Part shown: piece by piece, positions 46,301-57,547 of the stretch
How the letters are laid out: each line of letters begins with the position of its first letter
Position numbering within the stretch: position 1 is the stretch's first letter
DNA from: Chloranthus sessilifolius
Lineage: Eukaryota > Streptophyta > Magnoliopsida > Chloranthales > Chloranthaceae
Direction of reading: 5' to 3'
Length of the DNA stretch: 64,000 bases
NCBI GenBank assembly: GCA_021018995.1
Contig: CM037590.1
Coordinates: 104,099,097-104,163,096, forward strand
Notes under the pieces: generated by a model
Told to the model about the DNA's origin: nothing
What the model saw: the letters and a program-made list of their open reading frames with translations, nothing else
The model's database searches: none
Program-made: the position numbers and the translations under genes

Positions 46301-46800
46301 ACCCACTTACCCCAAGGCCCATTGGCCCAAACCCCCTTTTCTCACATATCCCAGGGGCCCATGGCCCAATACCCCACCACCCAAACCTACCCAGGGCCCA
46401 TGGCCCAGACCCACCCAAGGCCCATGGCCCAGACCCATCAGGGGCCCATGGCCCAAACTTATCAAGGGCCCATGGCCCAGACCCATTGGGCAAGACCCAT
46501 CAAGGCTCATTGTGCCAGACCCATCAAGGCCCATTGTACTAGACCCATCAAGGTCCATTAGGCTAGACCCACTAAGGGCCCATGGCCCAGACCCATCAAG
46601 GCCTAATGGCCCAAACCCATCAAGGTCCATTGGGCCAGACCCATCAAGGCCCTTTGGGCCAGACCCCATCAAGGGCCCTTGGCCTAAACCTACCCAGGCC
46701 CATTGGCCCAGACCAATCAAGGGCCCGTGGCCCAAACCTTCTAAGGGTCCATGGCCCAAACCTATCAGTGGCCCATGACCCCAACCTTCTAAGGGTTCAT
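46301..46800 (+). repeat. Coding minisatellite (GPMAQTHQ-type) in element B
   Basis: Tandem units of about 30 bases encode GPMAQTHQ variants, then PDPSRPI-like variants. The minus strand is also open across it (46307-46816) as a shadow. Matches the array at 14850-15640 in element A. Confidence 0.85.
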
Positions 46801-47233
46801 GGCCCAAACCCCCCACTCATACCTTCCACAATACCCCCAACATTTAACCCAACCTTCACAGCCGGGTCAAACCCATGCCATACCTCAAACCCAATTCTCC
46901 CATGGCCCCAAACCCCAAGGCCATCTCCAAACCTTCCCCCATACCCAATGGCCCTATCAGGCCCTACCTCAAAACCAAATTCCCATCACCCAACAAACCT
47001 TTCCTCACCCCCAATGGGCTCACCCAAGCCCCACTCATGTCATTCCCATTCAACCCATGCCACAACAATAGGAGAATCCCGCCCTCACTGCACATTATGC
47101 CGACCAGCAGTATGAAGAGGACGAGATTAAGAATAGCGGGGCCTATGTTGGGGCTTTGACCAGCCTCAACCCTCCTCCCATAATTACCCATCCCCTGGTA
47201 GCCCAGAGCAAGTCCTAGCTAGCTGTTGAAAAA
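46801..47233 (+). pseudogene. Element B Gln/Pro-rich pre-gag end
   Basis: MAQTPHSYLPQYPQHLTQPSQPGQTHAIPQ at 46799 matches MAQTQTPHSYLLQYPQHFTQPSQPGQ of element A (15134). It is followed by an acidic segment with YEEDEIKNSGAYVGALTSLNPPP leading into gag. Confidence 0.7.
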
Positions 47234-48163
47234 ATGGCCCCCATATCCAAAGAATCGGAACAGTTAAGGGAGCAACTAGACAAGATCCAGAGACAATTAT
47301 TAAAAATGGGTGGTGCTGAAATTCACGCCATGGATTTCACGGATTTATGTCTGTTTACCGAGGTCCCCCTGCCCCCTAAATTTAAAATGCCAATATTCGA
47401 CAAGTACAATGGCACAGGCAACCCGATTATACACCTCAAGTCCTATTGTGGGGACATGTGCCAGTACGGGGGGGATGAGAGATTGCTAATAAAAGTCTTT
47501 CATAAAAGTTTGACCGGACCGGCCCTAAGGTGGTTCACATCTCTTGAACCATCCATGATGAAGACATGGAAGGATTTGACACATTTGTTCTAGGAACAGT
47601 ATGTCTATAATACTGATATTGAACCGCACACGTCTGATTTGGCCCGTTTAAAATAGAATCCCAACGAGACCTTTGGCGACTATTTGGGGCATTGGAGAGC
47701 ACTGGCAGCTCAAGTCAGAAATAGAATACCGAACGATGAGCAGATAGAGATGATTTCAAAGAACACTCTACCAGTGATTTCTGATTTTCTTATATATCAA
47801 CAGCAGTCTAGTTTTGCTGATTTGGTTAGGAATGCCAATTGCTGTGAGGATGCCATCAGGGAAGGGCGGTTGAGTAAGAATGCTTCAGGGGGCCCTAGCG
47901 GGGTTAGGAGGTTTACTGAGCAAAAGAATGACAGGAGGACAGGGGCAGAGGTGCAAAATATTGCGAACACTTGGCCCAATAATAACAATGTAGCCCCGTT
48001 CCAATTCCAAGCAGCGCAACTAGCTCCCGTCAGGACAGGGCCAGTACAAAGAGCAAGGAATGGGCAGGGAATGCAAATGACCCTGGAGAGGAGAGCCCGT
48101 TATGATCGAGTCTTTACGCCCTTAGGGCAATCCCTGAGTGTACTTTTTCCATTATTAATTTAA
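47234..48163 (+). pseudogene. Element B gag capsid-like region
   Basis: 47234-47593 has ESEQLREQLDKIQRQLLKMGG, a short coiled coil, then VPLPPKFKMPIFDKYNGTGNPIIHLKSYCG and LTGPALRWFTSLEP. 47684-48163 has LAAQVRNRIPNDEQIEMI and FADLVRNANCCEDAIREGRL. This is the plant Retrotrans_gag domain followed by its basic end. Fossil. Confidence 0.88.
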
Positions 48164-49176
48164 AAGGGTTTAATAACCGTTCTCCAACCATGACCTCCTC
48201 CCAATCTGATTCCATATAATTTTGACCCTAATACTCATTGCAATTTTCATCAGAGTCCGGGTCACCCGACTGATTGCTGCTTCCCATTGAAGCACGTGAT
48301 CCAGGACTTAATCGATGCTGGAAAGATCATTCCCCCTGCACTCGCCCAAGCAAACTCGGATGCGAATATCCATCAGGTGCCTTTACCACCACACCCTACC
48401 GGAATAGCAGGTCCTAGACCCACCATAGGGATGGTAGAAGACTTTGAAGAAGAATTGGAGTTTGATCCGTCAGACTTCGTTTGTAATCCAGAAATGTTTG
48501 TGGCACCAAGGCAAAGAAATGTAGGAGAAGGAACTGTTGGGGTGATTGAACCCCTGAATCTGGCAGATTATTTTCCTACCCCCACACTAACAGTTGAACC
48601 CCTAGATCTTAGGGCCTATTTCCCACCATCCACTCCCATTAACTACGTACAAATGAATGTGTATCAACCATATTCCACCACCCCCATCCATTACCCAATA
48701 AACCAACAGACCCCCGATCCCCCACCACCAATAAATTACCAATGGCCTGCTCCCACCCCATTATCGTCAGCTCAATCACATGCAAACTCTACCACCCTTG
48801 TCAATTCCCTCATGGCCCATCAAACCCCCAACCCTCCACCTGCACCCATCAATTATCAATGGCCTACACCCACACCATTACCCCCGGTACAACCACCATT
48901 AAACCTCACCACCCCTACCTGGCCAAATTTTGCTACCCCCCCATCCATCAGGAAGGAAAGTCATGTCTTACCTACCCTCTCAGAGCCTTCAGTACATGCA
49001 CTCCAGACACCGATAGCCATACCATTTCAGCTCTAAGGACCAACCTATGATCCACATCAGGTCCCGCTGAGCTACAAGCAAACCAATGCTAACGCCGGCA
49101 GCAGGAGCAGAGAGGGAGCCGTGGACTTTGTTACCAGGTCAGGGAAGATCTCGAGACAGCCTGAGATGCGTGGCGA
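48164..49176 (+). pseudogene. Element B gag end: Cys/His motif and proline-rich linker
   Basis: A C-H-H-C cluster (HCNFHQSPGHPTDCCFPLKH, about 48235-48295) with VIQDLIDAGKIIPP after it, then an acidic and Pro/Thr-rich linker (48287-49036) containing short repeats of INYQWPAPTPL. Same order in element A. Confidence 0.78.
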
Positions 49177-50178
49177 ATGAATAAAGAAGCAGAAAGACAA
49201 GCCCAATCTGTGGGGAAGAAAGAGAGCACTGTGAATCCGTTTGAGAAGATGGGTCGAGAACATATACTGGAGACTCAGCTGAAAAGAATGTCAGCCCATA
49301 TTACTGTATGGGATTTATTGATGACATCCCCACTCCATTTCCAAGCATTAATGGGGGCATTGAAAAATGTTCATGTATCACTTCAAGTCAACCCGGATGA
49401 AGTTGGGCAGATAATTGGTCAAGTGATGGCTCCCAATGCCATATCTTTTTCGGATGCGGACCTGCCAGAGGAGGGAAATAGTCATTCTAAACCTCTCAAC
49501 ATCACTGTGGAATCCGAGAACATGATAATTCCCTTGGTTTTAATTGACAAAGGATCTGCATTGAATGTGTGCCCATTGAGAACTGCCACCAAAATTGGGG
49601 TGGACCCCTGCATGCTGAGGACAACAAGGACGAGTGCTCGAGGTTTTGATAACACAAGGCAGGAGATCATGGGAGAAGTTGACCTTGAGCTCGTAATCAG
49701 GCCCATGACCTTTTCCATACCATTCCAAGTGATGGATATCAAATCCTCTTTTAATCTACTTATAGGACGCCCATGGTTGCATGAGGTTGGGGTAATACCT
49801 TCTACCCTCCATCAAAAATTGAAATTCATATCAGGACAGAAGGTGATCATCATCATTGGTGAAGGGCACGATGAGAAAGATAAGGCCACCCACAGCATTG
49901 AAAATCCTAAGGTAGTGGATGTGCCACATACTGAGGAAGACACCGACTTGCCCAATTTTGAATATGAGGTGTCAGCTGTAGGCCCAGAACCCCCTAGAAA
50001 CATCACTTCAGCAACCAACGGCGAAATGGAAGTAGCGGTGGCTATGCTCCAAAAGTGGGGCTATCAGAAAGGAAGGGGTCTAGGACCCAGATTACAAGGA
50101 AGGAAAGAGCCAGTTATTGCCAAGGGACAGAAGGTCCGATTTGGGTTAGGATTCAAGCCCATAGGAGAAGAGGTCTGA
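49177..50178 (+). pseudogene. Element B protease with G-patch-like tail
   Basis: The frame has PLVLIDKGSALNVCPLRTATKIG, an aspartic protease active-site pattern (Asp codon 49546-49548), then RGFDNTRQEIMGEVDLELVI and LLIGRPWLHEVGVIPSTLHQKLKF. Near its end (about 50023-50150) is VAVAMLQKWGYQKGRGLGPR with LQGRKEPVIAKG, a G-patch-like motif. The protease would process gag-pol. G-patches after protease are known in some retroviruses and plant gypsy elements. Confidence 0.85.
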
Positions 50179-50596
50179 GAGGCCAAAGAGAAAGCCAGGG
50201 TCGCCGCGGTTGCAAGAGCTCGAGGAATCAATATAGAAGAGAAACCTTTCCCTAGGCCGCACATCAGGGATTCCTTTGATAGCACAGGGATCGTAAAGAT
50301 CGATCAAAATGGGGCAACCCATTTTGACCCCACACAAACCCACAGCCCCAATCCATCCCACCAATCCCTAGATCTCCCTTCCCATCTTGGAGATAGATTT
50401 GGCCGCGTTGTCCCTTTTCGAGGAATGACGGTCGGTACCAGAACAAACCCCCCCTATGGTGAATCAACACAAAACTGAGTTATCGTTTGAGGACATGATC
50501 TCAAACGAAATGGGGATCAATATGATGGAGGCTGACTCCAATGAGCCATATCAGTCAGCACCCTCTATCCCAACAGGTAAAGAAGCGGCCCCTCAG
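50179..50596 (+). pseudogene. Element B protease-RT linker
   Basis: Linker with LSFEDMISNEMGINMMEADSNEPYQ (50456-50590), nearly the same in element A, ending at a CAG|GTACGC donor-like site. Confidence 0.65.
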
Positions 50597-50879
50597 GTAC
50601 GCAACTGGGCATCTTTGCCCCAAACTCTGGAAGCAAGAAATGGCCTAAAGTTTGGCGCCTGTTTCCCAAAAAAAACAACCTATAAAAAGTGAGATAAGCC
50701 CTTGGCAGGCAATACCTTGTATATACACAAACTCGCGTTGCCAAGGGTCCGTCTCCGAAGAAAATAAAAATTTCAAAAACATGGAAAAAATACAAAATAT
50801 CAAAAACATGGAAAAACACAAAATCCCAAAAACATTGGAAAAATCCAAAGTCCAAAAATATTGTCATGTAAAATTCCAG
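50597..50879 (+). other. Probable intron between protease and RT of element B
   Basis: 283 bases from CAG|GTACGC to AATTCCAG, very A-rich with AAAAACATGGAAAAA runs. Its position, flanks and length match 11005-11263 in element A. Intron splicing in this part of pol is known for Ogre-type elements. A fixed position in two copies supports it. Confidence 0.55.
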
Positions 50880-52500
50880 AAAATGTCCCACAAAAGGATG
50901 CCTTAATCAAAATACTCGTCCCACGTGAAATCAACCCCTTCCCTGTAGAAATACAAGAAGAGGTAGGGATCACGAGTCTAGATGAGGATGTCCCCTTCAA
51001 GGAGCTCCCCAATGAGCTCCTTGACCGATTTACCGACTTTGAGTATGGCCCTACCCCCATTGTCGAAGAGACCGAAGACGTCAATCTAGGAACTAAGGAG
51101 GTTCCCAGGATAACCAAAATCGAAATGTCACTGTCTCCTAAGGAAGGAAAAAGCATGATCGACTTCCTTCGATCATACCAAGACATTTTTGTCTGGTCGT
51201 ACGAGGACATGCCTGGTCTGGATACTGATTTGGTTGAGCATGAGTTGCCCCTCTACCATGATATGAAGCCAGTCAAGCAAAAGTTGAGACGTCTCCGACC
51301 CGAATGGATGCTAAAAGTCAAAGACGAGGTCATCAAGCAGTATGATGCGGGGTTTCTCATGGTATCCAAATACCCGCAGTGCTAGCCAATATCGTGCACG
51401 TACCAAAGAAGGATGAAAAGGTCCGCATGTGCATCAATTTCTACAATTTGAATAGAGCAAGCCCGAAGGACGATTTCCCACAACCAGACATCGACATCTT
51501 GGTTGACAACACAACTAAGCATGGAATGCTCTCATTTATGGATGGATTCTCTGGATATAATCAGATCAAAATGGCAGAGGTTGATCCCGAGAAGACAGCG
51601 TTCATTACCCCCTGGGGAACCTTTTGCTATCAAGTCATGCCATTCGAACTGAAGAATGCCGGTGCAACATACTAGAGAGCTATGACTGCACTATTTCATG
51701 ACATGATGCACCAAGAGATTGAAGTGTATGTCGACGACATGATAGCCAAGTCATCGGAGTGAAGCGACCATCTGGTAAACCTTTAGGAGCTGTTTGAAAG
51801 GTTGAGAAAGTATCGACTACGTCAAAATCCACAGAAGTGCGCATTTTGTGCTATGTAAGGGAAACTTCTAGGGTTCATTGCCAGCAGGAGGGGAATCGAG
51901 GTCAACCCAATCAAAGTCAAAGCCATCACTGAAATGCCACCGCCATCTACTGAGAAAGAGGTTAGAGGGTTTCTAGGCAGAATACAGTATATCAATCGGT
52001 TCATTGAATAGCTAACTCCAATCTGCACACCGATCTTCAAGTTACTAACGAAGAATTCGCCCGTTGAATGGAACGATGATTGTCAAGCAGCGTTCAAAAA
52101 AATCAAAGGCTACCTCCTTAATCCACCTATTTTGGTACCACCCGAGCCAGGGAGACCACTCTTGATGTATCTCTCCACGACAAAAGTTTCGATGGGATGT
52201 GTTTTGGGGTAGCACGATGAAACAGGAAGAAGAGAGTAGGCCATTTACTATCTGAGCAAGAAGTTTACTGATTACGAGACGCGCTACTCTCATTTGAAGA
52301 AATCATGCCTAGCTCTTGTATGGGCTACTCAAAGGCTCCGCCATTACTTACTATCCCAGGTCGTTCTACTCTTGGCCTGAATGGACCTATTGAAATACCT
52401 ATTTGAAAAGCCAGCTATCACTGGACGAACCGCACGATGGAAACTTTTATTATCTTAATTTGACATCACGTACGTCACTCAGAAGTCGATCAAGGGGCAG
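50880..52500 (+). pseudogene. Element B reverse transcriptase and first RNase H region
   Basis: 50861-51385 has the RT entry (FLRSYQDIFVWSYEDMPGLDTDL; RRLRPEWMLKVKDEVIKQYDAGFL). 51379-51675 has PKKDEKVRMCINFYNLNRASPKDDFP and MDGFSGYNQIKMAEVDPEKTAF. The YVDD motif lies at 51727-51738. The RNase H part (about 52040-52480) has PGRPLLMYLSTT and FTDYETRYSHLKK. Fossil. Confidence 0.9.
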
Positions 52501-53178
52501 GCGCTTGCTGATCATCTTGCCGACAATCCTTTATCTGATTATGAGTCTTTGAGGACTGAGTTCCCCGATGAGGACATCCTGTTCATGACAGAAGACGATA
52601 GAGAAGAAGCAGAAGAATCATGGGTAATGCACTTCGACAGGGCAGCAAATGTCGACGGCCAAGGAGTTGGCGCCATCCTGATTTCACCAAAAGGATCCCA
52701 TGTACTGATCTCTATCAAGCTTAACTTCCCTTGCACTAACAACATGGCTGAGTACGAAGCTTACGCCACTAGTCTGCTGGCGGCTCTCGATCTGAATGTA
52801 ACTCACCTTGGAGTATTTGGTGATTCACAGATAATCATATGTCAGACGAATGGTGACTAGAAGATGAAAGATGAGAAATTGATCCCCTATCATGAACACC
52901 TCGAAGATCTGATAGCTTGCTTCCAAGAGGTGACTTTCTCACATGTCCCCAGGATAAGGAATTGCTTTGCCGACGCATTAGCAACTTTGGCGTCAATGAT
53001 TGAAATCCCCTATGGTGTTGAGATGAAGCCGATCGTGATCGAGCAGAGGAATGAGCCACCTTGGTTCTCAGATATCAAGAATTTCCTCGAGACCCTAACT
53101 TTCCCAGAGGGTACATCCAAGACAGACCGAAGAACCCTTCATTTGCGGGGAATGCCTCTACAAGCGATCATAGAATAA
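52501..53178 (+). pseudogene. Element B second (archaeal-type) RNase H region
   Basis: 52549-52860 has SWVMHFDRAANVDGQGVGAIL, SPKGSHVLISIKLNFPCTNN, MAEYEAYATSLLAAL and VFGDSQIIICQTNGD. 52864-53178 has LIPYHEHLEDLIACFQEVTF and VPRIRNCFADALATLASM. This order is the Tat-lineage second RNase H. Confidence 0.85.
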
Positions 53179-54258
53179 CATCTTACTCAGGTGCCTTACT
53201 GAAAGTGAAGCAGTCAATATTATGAAAGAAATCCATGAGGGAGTATGTGGAGCCCACATCAGCGGTCACATGCTCGCCAAGAAAATCCTATGGCAGGGAT
53301 ACTTTTGGACCACCATGGAATCAGATTGCTGTAAACATGTTCAAAAATGCTACAAGTGTTAGGAACACTCCAGTCTGATACACGCTCCTTCCATTGATCT
53401 TCACTGCATGACCACTCCTTGGCCATTTGCTACCTGGGACCTTGACGTTGTCAGAATGATTAATCCAGAAGTATCAAATGGATATTGCTTCATCCTCGTC
53501 GCCATTGAATACTTCACCAAGTGGGTAGAAGCGGCGTCATATACCAACATCATGGCCAATCATGTTGAGAAGTTTCTCAAGAACAATATTGTGTGCCGAT
53601 TTGGAGTACCCAAAGATATCATTACTGACAACGGCACAAACTTTGCAAATAAGCGCATCCGAGACTTCTGCGAGCAATACAAGATCAAGCACCATCGCTC
53701 ATCCCCTTATCGGCCTCAAACTAATGGAGCCATGGAAGCCGCGAACAAGACAGTCGTTCGCATCCTTGAAAAAATGGTCATCACTTATCAAGATTAGAGT
53801 GAAATGGGCCTACCGAACGTCGATCCATACCGCTACAGGGGCAACACCATTCTCCCTTGTGTATGGAACCGAGGCCGTCCTTCCGGTAGAGGTTGAAGTA
53901 CCCTCGCTCCGAATCCTCATAGAATCAGGCTTACCCGAAGCAGAGAGAGAGAGAGATCCTGCTTTGAACAATTAAACTTATTGGATGAGAAGAGACTCCT
54001 AGCCTTGTGTCACACTCAAGTTTACCAGGAGAGAATCGCACGCGCTTATAATAAACGTGTCTGCGGTCGAGATCTAAAGGTAGAAGACACCGTGCTAAAG
54101 AAGATCTTCTCATCCCTCCATGCCGATCCAAGAGGAAAGTTTAAGCCAAACTGGGAAGGACCATACGTCATTCGAGAAGTGCTGCCAGGATACGCCCTTC
54201 GCCTCACCACCATGGGCGGAGATCATCTTCCTGAGCCCATCAATGCTGGATACGTCTG
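53179..54258 (+). pseudogene. Element B integrase region
   Basis: A Cys/His zinc-binding stretch (53220-53365, with HEGVCGAHISGHMLAKKIL and CCKHVQKCYKC) is followed by the core (53408-53797: [52 protein letters not shown]). The C-terminal part (53981-54258) has GKFKPNWEGPYVIREVLPGYAL and ends GGDHLPEPINAGYV. Fossil. Confidence 0.9.
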
Positions 54259-54913
54259 ACGGTTCTACTCTTAGTCTATCGCGATAAGGTAAGTATTGAT
54301 GAAACAGATACGTGACTGCTTAAGAACCACCTGAAAGAGGCCATCATTCCAAGCACAGTAGCCCAAAAACATCCCTAAAAATGATGATATCCTTTGCTAC
54401 CCCATTTGAGCCTGGGCCTTTCTTTCAATAAACCCATTCCCCAAAATAAATAGACGTGTACATATACCAAAAAAAAATAGAGAGAGAAAAGATGAAGTAG
54501 AGTTACTATCAAAATCCAAAAAAATTGAAAAAGCAAAACCTTAAAAAGAGATTGCCTAAAATGAAGCAAAAAGAACAAAAAATGTAGAAGAATCACGAGG
54601 CATGTACAATAAAACCCCCAAGGAAGAAAGTATGTTGAGAAAACTGAAGTCGTATTAAGGAAACCCTTTTAGCCCAACATACCTTCAAATCCTAACCTAA
54701 CCCATGGCCAAGTTACACCCTGAAGGAAGCCCTCTTTGTAGGTTTGCAAGCAGTCATAATATCTGTTAAGTAAACATGAGCCGAGTCATGAGACGACACC
54801 AGAACCCCATCTAGCCGGCTATGACGGAATCAAGGTCTATGTCGTGGCTGTTGAAAAGAATAAAAAAAATAATAATAATAAAATAAAAATGCAAGCTCAA
54901 AGCAAGATGGACA

Positions 54914-55053
54914 TGGTGAAAACCCGAAAGGGCATTACGGGTAAAAACAGCGAGCTTGTGCGGACCAGGTGAAAACCCGAAAGGGTGCTTTGGGTAAGAG
55001 AGCTAAACCCATGGACGTGGTGAAAACCCGAAAGGGCGCCACGGGTAAAAAAG
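54914..55053 (+). repeat. Triple CCCGAAAGGG hairpin boxes, element B tail
   Basis: Three GGTGAAAACCCGAAAGGG-type copies at 54914-54946, 54968-54998 and 55018-55053. All three keep the CCC-GAAA-GGG hairpin exactly. Confidence 0.85.
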
Positions 55054-55849
55054 GGAGATAAAAAAAAAAAAGAGAAAAAATTAAAAAAGAAAGGTTTGGA
55101 CTAATTGAGAAGATTGATGTTTGAGGAACCCTTTTGTTACTCTTCCTGTACCCTCTTGTCTGACTGGGCCGCTCATGCTAGTTCGAATCGAGTCCCGACC
55201 AGAATTGTCTTTGTGAAACCCGCACCGTCAAACGCATGACCCGAGGTAAGGAGAAAGGTTTAACTCAATCCAAAGGGATCAACGTTTTGGCCTTGGTAAA
55301 ATCTGGAAACTCGCCCAGGACCGACTACATGAAAGAGTTCGATTATGCTCAAAATGGGACCCGTTACTTCGTCTCACTATTAAGGCATCAAAAACAAAAA
55401 AAAAAAAAAAAAAAGCTAAAAACAAAAAATCAAGAAAAATCCAAACACCAAAAAATGCATATATATATATTTCTACTCATTTTCATGTACATATTTCCAG
55501 CATCATATTTCAATCTCAAAAATGAAGAAAAATAACAAAAATCTCTAAAAACAAAAATCCAAAAAATATCTTGAAAATGAAAAAGTGTAGGTAGAAATCT
55601 ACTTTTTCTTCTGTTGTTTAGGATGCGTTTTCTTTATATGTATAAACAAAAAAGGGATTGACATTTTCTCGAGAATGTGCAGGAACATCACACGGTCCAA
55701 AGCCTCGAAGCGGACAACTTCTCAGCGATGGACAAATCAGATAAAGCATCTCACCACCGACGTCAGGTCTAACCAAAAAAATGATGAAAATCATTTTGAA
55801 AAGAAAAAAGAAATCTATGTTTTCATGCTACATACAGCTATGCACTCGC

Positions 55850-56500
55850 ATATTTTCGATGCGGTAAAATGTCAATATGTTACCGGCAACGCAACTGTGT
55901 AAAATTAATGTCTTAGGTCTAAGGTTCACCTCGGATCCATGGATCCTATTTCAAAATAGGAGCGACGGTGTCAATTTCGGTCAAACAGTCAATGCTTGGA
56001 TCGGATTGATTCCACCGCTAAATCTTTGCCCTGATCATTCCATATTTTGGTTTCAGGAGAACTTGAGTACGTTGGCTTCGGTTTCGTTACAAACTATTAC
56101 GGAGGCACGGGATCTTGATATGTGTTGTCTAGGCATGCGCCTCCCGGGGTTCGAGGTCCAAATAATGCTAAAAAAAAAAAAAATGAATGAAAAAAAAAGA
56201 GCAATCTTTAAAAAAAAAAAAGAAAAAAGAGAAAAAGAATAAATTTGTGCTTCCCCACAGAGACGCACAAGCATAAAGCGATAAAATGTCAATATTTTAT
56301 CTACAACGCAGTGGTGCCATATTAAAGTCATGAGTCAGAGGTTCGCCTCAGATCTTGGGATCCTACTTTAAGGAAGGAGCAACAGTGTCGGTCCCAGCCA
56401 AACAGTCGATGTTTTGATCGAGTCGAATCCACTGCTAAATCTTTGCGATGAGCGCTCTGTTTTGGATTCATGTGAACTTAAGTGTCTTAAGCTTCAGATT
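55850..56500 (+). repeat. Degenerate tandem duplication of about 420 bp, element B tail
   Basis: 55855-56090 and 56275-56490 align along their length: each has GATAAAATGTCAATAT-like, a CCTCGGATC/CCTCAGATC step, GGAGC-A/G-AC-G/A-GTGTC, CAAACAGTC and GCTAAATCTTTGC. A further weak echo lies near 56980-57060. Confidence 0.65.
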
Positions 56501-57533
56501 TTCCGTTGGAAAAGGTCAATCGTTGGTTGAGACCAACCCGTTGAGGATGAGATTAAATATCAATCTAACTATGTGCAACCATGAATTCAGAAGGGTTCAT
56601 TTCCCTTTTATTTTCTGCAGGCTTAAAACCTGTATGGGCAACGGTATCCCTATAAAGTGTACACCATGCGTCTGGGTATCCGTATGATGGTCGTTTGTCT
56701 CCGTAAATTATACTCGAGAGAGTTCGGGTTGGGGCTTCCATCACCTTTGTTGTTGCTTATTGCCCCTGATGGGTGCATGGTTATGCATAGTTAATTGATA
56801 TTTATGATCATTGTCGACGGAAGCCAAGATTAGATGCCCCCTTTTGGGAGACACCCAATGTTTGGTTGGATCTATTCAAGGTAGTTGAAGCTGAATACTC
56901 TAGCTTCTGTTGATCCAGGGCACATTTTCAAAAATGGCATGCACTCCCAAAAAGTGTTGTGACATCTATTCACTTCGCTCGGGTGGTCATGCTAAATAAA
57001 CTTTGGGATCAATGGGTTCGCCCAAAGATCTCGAACCCTGCTTTCAGCAGGGGCACCCGCGAATAATCCAATGAGGTTGTCAAATGCCTTGTAGGATTGA
57101 ACGCAAACTGTGGAGCCTTGCGTATGTTTACTTCGCGCCTATCTTTGGATGTGGATCGATCACCCCTCTTACTAACGAAGCTGTTGTATTCCGAATAAAC
57201 CTCGAGCATCAATCACCTTCAAATTTTCTCGAGAAGCAGAAATTTTTCCCAACTAACAGGCTTTCGCAACTCGAGAGGTGAACGTTTTTCCCAGTTATTG
57301 GGCTTTCGCAACTCATTTCACCTCGATTATGCCCAGTAATGTCGCGAAGCGCTTGGGAACCGATTACCTCGAGAAATGAATGATTAGCCTGGCACCCCAG
57401 GGCTTTCATTTTCTCACCGTGTTACTCACTCGATGTTTGAAGTTCATTCTGAATACAGTGGACCCGTCAGTAATGCCTTGGGCCTCTTCGGATGTCTCTT
57501 TTCTTTGGCATTCGATCATTAGTGATCGGATAC

Positions 57534-57547
57534 CAAAGAGGGGCATC
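57534..57547 (+). other. Polypurine tract of element B
   Basis: CCAAAGAGGGGCATC lies directly against the 3' LTR start, the usual place of the plus-strand primer. Confidence 0.6.

Larger units (their letters stand above)
54259..57533 (+). other. Element B 3' tail, non-coding
   Basis: 3.3 kb between integrase and the polypurine tract. The first 1.1 kb matches the A tail, including the hairpin boxes. After a poly-A stretch near 55400 it diverges from A: instead of cargo genes it has a degenerate tandem repeat (55850-56500) and a small repeat near 57230-57320. No gene is supported. Confidence 0.65.

Noticed and set aside
55236-56331. Small frames in the B tail
   Set aside because: A-rich low complexity or opposite-strand shadows; no similarity to known proteins.
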